Assembly: GCA_905215795.1 (NCBI GenBank)
Contig: CAJMRV010000033.1
Span: 1-12,474 of the forward strand
Direction of reading: 5' to 3'
Source: an uncultured bacterium
GTDB lineage: Bacteria; Pseudomonadota; Gammaproteobacteria; Burkholderiales; Burkholderiaceae_F
Length of the DNA: 12,474 nucleotides
Position 1 is the first letter of the stretch; every line of letters begins with the position of its first letter. Positions 1-6,423 of the stretch are shown here, one piece after another. The notes beneath the pieces were generated by a model. That model had not been told where the DNA came from, searched no databases, and saw only the letters and a program-made list of their open reading frames with translations. The translations under genes and the position numbers were made by a program.

Positions 1-288
1 GACCCAGCCCTGGATGAGGGTCATGGCGACGGGGGATTCGGTGCGGGGTTCCTCGGCGCCCGAAAGAAGCACGCTTGCGCCCTTGGCCTCGAAGTGCAGG
101 GGGCCGAACCACTGGCGTCCCGACCCGTTGAAGAGGGTCGCCTCGTCTCCCTCTCGCATCCGGAGGGCGCGTCCGGCATGGTTGGCGGCCTCGGCGGGGA
201 GCTCGACGGGGGTGCCTCCTTCGAGGGCGCTCTCGAGCATTTCGGAGTCGAAGGGGACGAAAAATCGGGGTGTTCTTACGGCGCTCAT
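1..288 (-). CDS. rsmE: RsmE, 16S rRNA m3U1498 methyltransferase (5' part, runs off the window)
   Basis: Reading the minus strand from an ATG at 288 gives 96 codons with no stop before the window edge, so only the N-terminal part is present. The protein begins MSAVRTPRFFVPFD and continues with HAGRALRMREGDEATLFNG at about residues 37-55, the typical N-terminal PUA-like RNA-binding domain of RsmE. The SPOUT methyltransferase domain with the C-terminal knot and SAM site would lie beyond base 1. The family methylates N3 of U1498 in 16S rRNA within the 30S subunit. I see no clear Shine-Dalgarno sequence before the ATG, and no other in-frame ATG or GTG fits better. The gene is divergent from tkt, an arrangement I recall from other betaproteobacteria. 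Identity rests on motif recognition of a fragment, with no catalytic residues visible. Confidence 0.85.
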   Translation of the reverse strand, partial: MSAVRTPRFFVPFDSEMLESALEGGTPVELPAEAANHAGRALRMREGDEATLFNGSGRQWFGPLHFEAKGASVLLSGAEEPRTESPVAMTLIQGWV

Positions 289-339
289 GATGGAAAAGGG
301 CAAAAGATGAGGAGTATTACCTAAAGGTCGCGGCGGCTT

Positions 340-348
340 TGATAGAAT
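340..348 (+). promoter_or_regulatory. Putative extended -10 promoter for the tkt-gap-pgk operon
   Basis: TGATAGAAT matches the extended -10 pattern TG-N-TATAAT with one mismatch in the hexamer. No good -35 hexamer sits 16-18 bases upstream, which extended -10 promoters tolerate. Transcription would start near 355 and give a leader of about 80 nt ahead of the tkt ATG at 436. A TAATAC hexamer on the opposite strand (314-319) could serve rsmE, so the divergent promoters may overlap. This is a pattern match only. Confidence 0.4.
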
Positions 349-368
349 AACGGAATGTTTGGAAGTAG

Positions 369-401
369 GAATCCGGAGGTGGGAGAACCGCTTCCGGATT
401 C
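369..401 (+). promoter_or_regulatory. Strong hairpin in the tkt 5' leader
   Basis: Bases 369-382 pair with 388-401: nine perfect outer pairs, then five inner pairs of which two are G-U, closed by a GAGAA loop. The left arm contains GGAGGT (375-380), a perfect Shine-Dalgarno-like sequence that the stem would hide. The hairpin lies between the putative start of transcription and the tkt ATG, with only a short T-rich stretch (CCATTTTCTC) after it. Since rsmE is divergent, it cannot terminate an upstream gene. It may be an attenuator, an mRNA-stabilising 5' structure or a protein-binding site; the sequence does not decide. Confidence 0.55.
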
Positions 402-435
402 GTCCATTTTCTCAAAATCCTCTCAATTTAGCACT

Positions 436-2438
436 ATGACTTCACCTGTTTCCGCTCAAACGATGGCCGCCGCCGTTCGTGCCCTCAGCATGGATGCTGT
501 TCAAAAAGCCAAGTCGGGCCACCCCGGCATGCCCATGGGCATGGCGGACATCGCCGTCGCCCTCTGGTCCCGCCACCTGCGTTTCAACCCCCAGGATCCC
601 AAGTGGATCGGCCGTGACCGCTTCATCCTCTCCAACGGCCACGGTTCGATGCTCCAGTACGCGCTGCTGCACCTGAGCGGATATGACCTCTCGATGGAGG
701 ACATCAAGAATTTCCGCCAGTTCGGCAGCCGCATCCCGAAGTGGACGTCACGCCCGGCGTCGAGACGACGACCGGCCCGCTCGGCCAGGGCATCGCCAAC
801 GGCGTGGGCATGGCCCTCGCCGAGAAGATGCTCGCCGCTGAATTCAACCGCCCGGGCTTCCCCGTCATCGACAACCGCACCTACGTGTTCCTCGGCGACG
901 GCTGCCTGATGGAGGGCATCAGCCACGAGGTCTGCTCGCTCGCCGGCGTCTGGAAGCTCAACAAGCTCATCGCCATCTACGACGACAACGGCATCTCGAT
1001 CGACGGCGACGTGCGCGGCTGGTTCGCCGACGACACGCGCAAGCGCTTCGAGGCCTACAACTGGAACGTGATCGGTCCGGTCGACGGCCATGACATCGAC
1101 GCCATGGACAAGGCCATCGCCGAAGCCCGTAAGAGTGAGGACAAGCCCACCCTGATCATCGCCAAGACGACGATCGGCAAGGGCTCTCCGAACCGCGCCG
1201 GCACCTCCAAGGCCCACGGCGAGGCCCTCGGCGACGAGGAGATCGCGCTCACCCGCGAGGCGATCGGCTGGAAGCACCCGCCCTTCGTCGTCCCGCAGGA
1301 GGTCTACGACGCCTGGGACCACAAGGCCGAAGGCGCCCGCATCGAAGGCGAATGGAACGAAATCTACGAAGGCTACAAGAAGGCCCATCCCGAGCTCGCC
1401 CGCGAACTCGAACGCCGCCTCAAGGGCGAACTGCCCGCCGACTGGAGCGACGTCGTCATGGACGCGCTCGAACAGACGGTCGCCGCCGAGGAATCCGTGG
1501 CCACCCGCAAGGCCAGCCAGAAGGCCCTGAACGCCCTGGCGCCGTACCTCCCCGAAATGCTCGGCGGTTCCGCCGACCTGACGGGCTCGAACCTCACCAA
1601 TTGGAACGGTTCCGTCTCGCTCAACACCGGCAGCATGCTCGCCCGCCACGTCAGCTACGGCGTGCGTGAGTTCGGCATGTCCGCCATCATGAACGGCATC
1701 GCCCTCTACGGCGGCTTCCTCCCGTACGCGGCCACGTTCCTGACGTTCTCGGACTACTCCCGCAACGCCCTGCGCATGTCCGCGCTGATGAAGCAGCGCG
1801 TGATCAACGTCTTCACCCACGACTCGATCGGTCTGGGCGAGGACGGTCCGACGCACCAGTCCGTCGAGCAGACCCCGAGCCTGCGCCTGATCCCCGGCAT
1901 GCACGTCTGGCGTCCGGCCGACACCGTCGAGTCGCTGATCGCCTGGAGCACCGCCATCGAACGCCGCAACGGCCCGTCCTGCCTCATCTTCACGCGTCAG
2001 ACGACGCCGTTCCTCGAACGCGCCGAAGTCGACGCCGACGCCATCGCGCGCGGCGGCTACGTCCTCGCTGAAGCCCCCGCGGGCGAAGGCCAGGCCGAAG
2101 TCATCCTGCTCGCCACCGGCTCCGAAGTCGGCCTCGCCATGCAGGCCCGCGCCGAGCTCACCGCCATGAACGTCCAGGTCCGCGTCGTCTCGATGCCCTG
2201 CACGAACATCTTCGACGAACAGGACGCCGCCTACCGCGCCTCCGTCCTCACGCCGGGCACCCCCGTGCTCGCCATCGAAGCCGCCCGCGGCGACCTCTGG
2301 TACAAGTATTTCAGCGGCCGCGGCGACGTCCTCGCGATGGAGACGTTCGGCGAAAGCGCTCCCGCCGCCGTTCTCTGGAAGCACTTCGGCTTCACGGTTG
2401 AAAACGTGGTCGCCAAGGTGCAGGCCCTTTTGAAGTGA
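436..2438 (+). pseudogene. tkt: tkt, transketolase, broken by a ~10-nt deletion/frameshift near 732
   Basis: Transketolase moves two-carbon ketol units between sugar phosphates using thiamine diphosphate and Mg2+, linking the pentose phosphate pathway to glycolysis. The first frame starts at ATG 436 (MTSPVSAQTM), carries SGHPGMPMGMADIAVALW and the SNGHGS motif, then becomes nonsense after NFRQFGSR and stops at 907-909. The second frame, open from before 741 to the TGA at 2436-2438, holds HPEVDVTPGVETTTGPLGQG, the GDG of the cofactor motif (894-902), NGISIDG, the catalytic Glu of GVREFGM (1668-1670) and a complete C-terminus. The conserved SRTPGHPE motif has lost TPG plus one base, exactly what a 10-nt deletion would cause; restoring it gives 670 residues, close to the usual ~665. 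No Shine-Dalgarno sequence precedes ATG 436. A separate product from GTG 741 would lack the N-terminal histidines. The lesion could be an assembly error, because both halves look unmutated otherwise. Confidence 0.88.
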
Positions 2439-2490
2439 CCGGACGTTCCGGAAGACAAACCTCATCAGAAAACCATAGAAGGAAACATTC

Positions 2491-3507
2491 ATGACTATTC
2501 GTGTTGCAATCACCGGCCTGGGTCGAATCGGGCGTAACGTTCTCCGCGCCCACTATGAAAACGGCAAGAAGCACGGGATTGAAATCGTCGCCGTGAACGC
2601 CTCCGGCGACCTCAAGACGATCGCCCACCTGATCAAGTACGACTCCTGCCACGGCCGCTTCAGCGGCAACGTCTCCGTCGAGGGCGAGGACACGCTGATC
2701 ATCAACGGCGACCGCATCCGCCGCTTCGCCGAACGCGACCCGAAGAACCTTCCCTGGGGCGAACTCGGCATCGACGTCGTCCTCGAGTGCACCGGCGCCT
2801 TCAACTCGAAGGACAAGAGCATGGTCCACATCGAACAGGGCGCCAAGAAGGTCCTCCTCTCGGCCCCGGGCAAGCCCGCCGACGCCACGATCGTCTACGG
2901 CGTCAACCAGGACACGCTCAAGGCCACCGACCTCGTCGTCTCCAACGCCTCCTGCACGACCAACGGCCTGGCTCCGCTCGTCAAGGCCCTGCACCGCACC
3001 GTCGGCGTCGAACGCGGCCTGATGACCACGATCCACGCCTACACGAACGACCAGGTCCTCACGGACGTCTATCACAAGGACATGCGCCGCGCCCGTGCCG
3101 CCACGCAGTCGATCATCCCGACCAAGACCGGCGCCGCCAAGGCCGTCGGCCTCGTCCTGCCCGAGCTCAACGGCCGCCTCGACGGCTTCGCCGTGCGCGT
3201 CCCGACGATCAACGTGAGCTTCGTCGACCTCACCTTCATCGCCAAGCGCGACACGACGGCCGAGGAGATCAACGCCATCGTCAAGGAAGCCTCCGAATCG
3301 CCCGACCTCAAGGGCATCCTCGGTTACAACGACCTGCCGCTCGTCTCGATCGACTTCAACGGCGACTCCCGCAGCTCGATCTTCGACGCCTCCCTGACGC
3401 GCGTCTCGGGCGACCGCATGGTCAAGGTCACCGCCTGGTACGACAACGAGTGGGGCTTCTCCTGCCGCATGCTCGACACCGTCAGCGCGATGATGGCCGC
3501 CAAGTAA
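2491..3507 (+). CDS. gap: Glyceraldehyde-3-phosphate dehydrogenase, type I
   Basis: This enzyme oxidises and phosphorylates glyceraldehyde 3-phosphate to 1,3-bisphosphoglycerate in cytosolic glycolysis. The 338 residues are full length. The Rossmann glycine motif is GLGRIGRN (9-16), the catalytic Cys is C155 in SNASCTTNG, the catalytic base is H182 in TTIHAYTNDQ, and the C-terminus has the typical WYDNEWGFSCRMLDT. Two variations are visible. The position where NAD-type enzymes have Asp (VAINDL) reads VAVNAS here (A37), like the NADP-capable GapB group. The usual second Cys of CTTNC is Gly. The start is supported by GAAGGA at 2478-2483, 7 nt upstream. The gene lies 52 nt after tkt, and a small CCGGA/TCCGG hairpin (2439-2451) directly follows the tkt stop. 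It is cotranscribed with tkt and pgk by inference. Function is secure; cofactor preference is not. Confidence 0.97.
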   Translation: MTIRVAITGLGRIGRNVLRAHYENGKKHGIEIVAVNASGDLKTIAHLIKYDSCHGRFSGNVSVEGEDTLIINGDRIRRFAERDPKNLPWGELGIDVVLECTGAFNSKDKSMVHIEQGAKKVLLSAPGKPADATIVYGVNQDTLKATDLVVSNASCTTNGLAPLVKALHRTVGVERGLMTTIHAYTNDQVLTDVYHKDMRRARAATQSIIPTKTGAAKAVGLVLPELNGRLDGFAVRVPTINVSFVDLTFIAKRDTTAEEINAIVKEASESPDLKGILGYNDLPLVSIDFNGDSRSSIFDASLTRVSGDRMVKVTAWYDNEWGFSCRMLDTVSAMMAAK

Positions 3508-3535
3508 GTTTCCAGGAAACCGAACCTTCCGTCGG

Positions 3536-3557
3536 GGACCCGGCTTCGTCCGGGTCC
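3536..3557 (+). terminator. Hairpin between gap and pgk; weak terminator or attenuator
   Basis: GGACCCGG (3536-3543) pairs perfectly with CCGGGTCC (3550-3557) around a CTTCGT loop, with one or two further pairs possible outside. The bases after it, TCCTTTACATT, form only a poor T-tract, so complete termination is unlikely. It lies 29 nt after the gap stop and 16 nt before the pgk Shine-Dalgarno (GGAG, 3574-3577). It could reduce read-through into pgk or protect the 3' end of a processed tkt-gap mRNA. Confidence 0.5.
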
Positions 3558-3583
3558 TCCTTTACATTCCAACGGAGCACAAA

Positions 3584-4783
3584 ATGCACGTTCTTTCCCT
3601 CGAAGACCTCGCCCGTGAAGGCGCCCTCAAGGGCAAGCGGGTCCTGATCCGCAGCGACCTCAACGTCCCGATGGACGATGAGGGCCGCATCACCAACGAA
3701 ACCCGCCTCGTGGCGAGCCTGCCCGCCGTGCGCACCGCCCTTGAGGCCGGCGCCGCCGTGATGGTGATGAGCCATCTGGGCCGTCCGATCGAAGGCGAAC
3801 TCGCCGCCAAGGACAGCCTCGCCCCCGTGGCCCGCCGCATGGGCGAGCTCCTCGGCCGTGAGATCCCGCTCGTCGCCGACTACCTCGACGGCGTCGACGT
3901 CGCCGCCGGCGACGTGGTGATGCTTGAGAACTGCCGCGCCAACAAGGGTGAGAAGAAGTGCGACGAGGCGCTCTCCAAGCGCTACGCCGCCCTCTGCGAC
4001 GTCTACGTCAACGACGCCTTCGGCACGGCCCACCGCGCCCAGGCCTCCACCGTGGGCGTGGCCCGCTTCGCCCCGGTCGTCGCTGCCGGCCCGCTCATGG
4101 CCGCCGAGATCGAGGCGCTCACCAAGGGCCTCTCGCAGCCCGAACAGCCGCTCGTCGCCATCGTCGGCGGCTCCAAGGTCTCCACCAAGCTCACGATCCT
4201 CTCGAACCTCGCCCGCAAGGTCGACCAGCTCATCGTGGGCGGCGGCATCCTCAACACGTTCCTCCTGGCCGCCGGCAAGAAGATCGGCAAGTCGCTCGCC
4301 GAGCCCGAACTGCTCGAGGAGTGCCGCGCCGTCCTCGCCGTGCTCGAGGAGAAGGGGGCCGAGCTCCCGATGCCCGTCGACGTAGTCGTCGCCAAGGCCT
4401 TCGCGGCCGATGCGCCCCACCGCGTGGCCTCCGTCGACGACGTGGCCGACGACGAGATGATCCTCGACGTGGGTCCGGAAACGGCCCGCATGCTCTCCGG
4501 CCTCGTCCGCAAGGCCCGCACGATCGTCTGGAACGGTCCGCTCGGCGTCTTCGAGATGGAACCCTATGCCGGCGGCACGCGCGTGCTCGCCGAGGGCATC
4601 GCCGAAGCCACCGACGAGGGTGCCTTCTCCGTGGCGGGCGGCGGCGACACCGTCTCCGCCGTGGGTCACTTCAACGTGGCCGACCGCATCAGTTACATCT
4701 CTACGGGCGGCGGCGCCTTCCTCGAGTTCCTCGAAGGCAAGACGCTCCCCGCGATCGCGATTCTCGAGGAGCGCGCCCGTTGA
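3584..4783 (+). CDS. pgk: Phosphoglycerate kinase
   Basis: Phosphoglycerate kinase transfers phosphate from 1,3-bisphosphoglycerate to ADP, the step after GAPDH, in the cytosol. The 399-residue protein has the family's usual length and landmarks in order: RSDLNVP (23-29, usually RxDxNVP), SHLGRP (63-68, substrate binding), MLENCRANKGEKK (usually MLENVRFNKGE), NDAFGTAHR, the nucleotide-domain IVGGSKVSTK, VWNGPLGVFE, and the C-terminal GGGDT and STGGGAFLEFLEGK. The start follows GGAG (3574-3577) with 6-nt spacing. It lies 76 nt downstream of gap and is the last gene of the tkt-gap-pgk cluster. In related betaproteobacteria pyk or fba often follows; here pgk is followed by a terminator and pepT. 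Codons end almost uniformly in C or G, typical of a highly expressed gene in this genome. Confidence 0.97.
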   Translation: MHVLSLEDLAREGALKGKRVLIRSDLNVPMDDEGRITNETRLVASLPAVRTALEAGAAVMVMSHLGRPIEGELAAKDSLAPVARRMGELLGREIPLVADYLDGVDVAAGDVVMLENCRANKGEKKCDEALSKRYAALCDVYVNDAFGTAHRAQASTVGVARFAPVVAAGPLMAAEIEALTKGLSQPEQPLVAIVGGSKVSTKLTILSNLARKVDQLIVGGGILNTFLLAAGKKIGKSLAEPELLEECRAVLAVLEEKGAELPMPVDVVVAKAFAADAPHRVASVDDVADDEMILDVGPETARMLSGLVRKARTIVWNGPLGVFEMEPYAGGTRVLAEGIAEATDEGAFSVAGGGDTVSAVGHFNVADRISYISTGGGAFLEFLEGKTLPAIAILEERAR

Positions 4784-4815
4784 TGAAGGGCTTTGAATAG
4801 CCATCCCTTGGAAGA

Positions 4816-4847
4816 GGCCGTCCCGTTGGGGCGGCCTTCTTCTATTT
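4816..4847 (+). terminator. Rho-independent terminator after pgk
   Basis: GGCCGTCCC (4816-4824) pairs with GGGGCGGCC (4828-4836) through nine pairs including one G-U, with a GTT loop, followed by TTCTTCTATTT. A run of seven T's follows at 4855-4861. It begins 32 nt after the pgk stop and closes the tkt-gap-pgk operon. Confidence 0.8.
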
Positions 4848-4924
4848 GAACGGCTTTTTTTAGTGTTTCCTCTGTGGTAAAAAAACGCGAAGTGGTTTAG
4901 GATTTTCCAATCGAGCTTTTTTCT

Positions 4925-4980
4925 CGACGGACGACGGCGGCGACGGACGACAACAAGAACGCGCCTCCGGTCGATCGACC
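4925..4980 (+). promoter_or_regulatory. Repeats and 12-bp palindrome upstream of pepT
   Basis: The 232-nt gap between pgk and pepT contains, after the pgk terminator, an 11-bp direct repeat CGACGGACGAC (4925-4935 and 4941-4951, starts 16 bp apart). It also contains a perfect palindrome GGTCGATCGACC (4969-4980) that ends 21 nt before the pepT Shine-Dalgarno. Such elements could be an operator or an mRNA structure. I found no convincing -35/-10 pair for pepT; TAAAAA at 4878-4883 and TAGGAT at 4898-4903 are only weak candidates. Confidence 0.35.
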
Positions 4981-5015
4981 ATTTCAAGACCGAACCACAT
5001 CAAGGAGACATATTC

Positions 5016-6260
5016 ATGCGTGAGGAATTTCTGAAGCGCTTTCTGCGTTACGTCGCCGTGCCCAGCCAGTCCGACGGCAAGGCCGGCAAGGTGCCCAGCA
5101 GCGAGGGCCAGTGGGACATGGCCCGCCTTCTGAAGGGCGAGCTCGAGGAACTCGGCTTCCAGAACCTGGAGATCTCCGAGTACTGCGTCCTCACGGGCGT
5201 GCTCCCCTCGAACCTCCCCGAAGGCCGCAAGGCCCCGAAGATCGGCTGGTGCGCCCACATGGACACCGTCGACGTCGGCCTCTCCCCCGAGATCCATCCG
5301 CACGTCGTCAAGAACTACCAGGGCGGCGACATCTGCCTCAATGAAGAAAAGCAGATCTTCCTGCGCGTCAAGGAACATCCCGAGATCGAACGCTACAAGG
5401 GCGACGACATCGTGGTGAGCGACGGCACGAGCGTGCTCGGCGCCGACGACAAGTCCGCCCTGGCCAACCTCCTCACGGTCCTCGACGAAGTGGTCCGTGA
5501 GAACCGCCCGCACGGCGACATCTACGTCGCCTTCGTGCCTGACGAGGAAATCGGCCTCGTGGGCTCCAAGCACCTCGACTTCTCGAAGTTCCCCGTCGAC
5601 TACGCCTACACGATCGACAGCTGTGAACTCGGCGAACTCGTCTGGCAGAGCTTCAACGCCGGCGGCGGCAAGCTCGAGATCGAAGGCATCACGGCCCATC
5701 CGATCTCCTCGAAGGGCGTGCTCGTCAACCCGACGCTCGTCGCGGTGGACTTCATCAACATGATGAACCGCGGTGAAACCCCCGAGTTCACCGAAGGCAC
5801 CGAAGGCTTCGTCTGGGTCAACGGCGTCGTCTCCTCGCCCTCCCACGCCACGGTCACGATGAAGATCCGCGACCATGACAAGAAGAAGTATGAGTCCAAG
5901 AAGGCCATGATCCGCGCCGCCGTGGACTACCTGCGCGTGCGCTATCCGAAGATCAAGATCGACCTCACGATCGAGGACGTCTACGCCAACATCGCCGACG
6001 CGATGACCGACGACAACCGCGCCGGTCTGGACAACCTCTACCGCGCCTTCGAGATCTGCGAGATCGAGCCCAACTGCATCGCCATGCGCGGCGGTACGGA
6101 CGGCTCCTACATCTCCACGCAGGGCATCCTGACGCCCAACTACTTCACGGGCGGCCTGAACTTCCACAGCAACTGCGAATTCCTGCCGCTCGGCGCCGCC
6201 GAGAAGAGCATGGAGGTGACCAAGGCCCTGATCGCCCTGGCCGCCGGCGAAATCCGCTGA
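5016..6260 (+). CDS. pepT: Peptidase T, tripeptide aminopeptidase (M20 family)
   Basis: PepT removes the N-terminal residue from tripeptides in the cytosol, using two metal ions, usually zinc. The 414 residues match the family length (~408). The metal-site motifs are all present: H81 and D83 in CAHMDTVD, D144 in GADDK, the E177/E178 pair in PDEEIG, D201 in YTIDSCELGEL, and H384 in GGLNFHSNCEF. The inserted dimerisation domain falls at roughly residues 205-320. MRGGTDGS near residue 355 is typical of PepT rather than of the succinyl-diaminopimelate or carboxypeptidase M20 branches. The start is supported by AAGGAG (5002-5007), 8 nt upstream. The gene stands alone between the pgk terminator and its own downstream hairpins, so it is probably its own transcription unit. 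Confidence 0.95.
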   Translation: MREEFLKRFLRYVAVPSQSDGKAGKVPSSEGQWDMARLLKGELEELGFQNLEISEYCVLTGVLPSNLPEGRKAPKIGWCAHMDTVDVGLSPEIHPHVVKNYQGGDICLNEEKQIFLRVKEHPEIERYKGDDIVVSDGTSVLGADDKSALANLLTVLDEVVRENRPHGDIYVAFVPDEEIGLVGSKHLDFSKFPVDYAYTIDSCELGELVWQSFNAGGGKLEIEGITAHPISSKGVLVNPTLVAVDFINMMNRGETPEFTEGTEGFVWVNGVVSSPSHATVTMKIRDHDKKKYESKKAMIRAAVDYLRVRYPKIKIDLTIEDVYANIADAMTDDNRAGLDNLYRAFEICEIEPNCIAMRGGTDGSYISTQGILTPNYFTGGLNFHSNCEFLPLGAAEKSMEVTKALIALAAGEIR

Positions 6261-6273
6261 TCACGACGGACGA

Positions 6274-6296
6274 TGTCCGGCGCGCCGCGCCGGACA
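6274..6296 (+). other. First hairpin downstream of pepT (no T-tract)
   Basis: TGTCCGGCG (6274-6282) pairs perfectly with CGCCGGACA (6288-6296) around a 5-nt loop, starting 13 nt after the pepT stop. No T-run follows, so by itself it is not a classical terminator. It may stabilise the 3' end of the pepT mRNA or act with the second hairpin at 6311-6354. Confidence 0.55.
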
Positions 6297-6310
6297 ATCC
6301 ATCGGAAATG

Positions 6311-6354
6311 AACGCCCCGTGGCTCCCCTCATTCAAAGGGGAGTGCGGGGCGTT
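6311..6354 (+). terminator. Second, long hairpin downstream of pepT; probable terminator
   Basis: AACGCCCCG (6311-6319) pairs with CGGGGCGTT (6346-6354). Inside it CTCCCCT (6323-6329) pairs with AGGGGAG (6337-6343) around a CATTCAA loop, leaving a small internal loop (TGG against TG). The tail CTGCGTTTT is only moderately T-rich. The near-symmetric stem could work in both directions; it ends 14 nt before the TATAAA that may serve rfbC. Confidence 0.65.
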
Positions 6355-6368
6355 CTGCGTTTTCCGCG

Positions 6369-6376
6369 TATAAAAT
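6369..6376 (+). promoter_or_regulatory. Putative -10 element for rfbC
   Basis: TATAAAAT lies 48 nt before the rfbC start, just beyond the pepT terminator. I see no good -35 at the right distance, because that position lies in the GC-rich 3' arm of the terminator hairpin. This is a weak call based on one hexamer and its position. Confidence 0.35.
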
Positions 6377-6423
6377 GAAGGGGTTTTGTTTTTTTCAATG
6401 CCGCTGCCGGAGGAATCAAGAAG

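Noticed and set aside
14..324. Plus-strand small open frames at the left edge
   Set aside because: They run antisense to the clear rsmE reading frame and show no Shine-Dalgarno sequence or motif.
355..435. Start of tkt at ATG 355 instead of 436
   Set aside because: It would add 27 residues (MFGSRNPEVGEPLPDSS...) not found in transketolases and would place the start at the predicted transcription start, with the hairpin inside the coding region.
724..760. Programmed ribosomal frameshift in tkt
   Set aside because: No slippery heptamer is present at the junction, and conserved residues (TPG) are missing, which recoding could not restore.
501..2513. 670-codon open frame on the minus strand opposite tkt
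   Set aside because: It lies wholly antisense to recognisable transketolase, is rich in Gly, Ala, Val and Asp without known motifs, and arises because C/G-ending codons leave few stops on the other strand.
3482..4987. 501-codon open frame on the minus strand opposite pgk
   Set aside because: Antisense to a full-length pgk, low complexity (His/Gly/Glu/Ala-rich) and no family motif; a composition artefact.
4860..6167. 435-codon open frame on the minus strand opposite pepT
   Set aside because: Antisense to full-length pepT with Val/Asp/His-rich composition and no recognisable domain.
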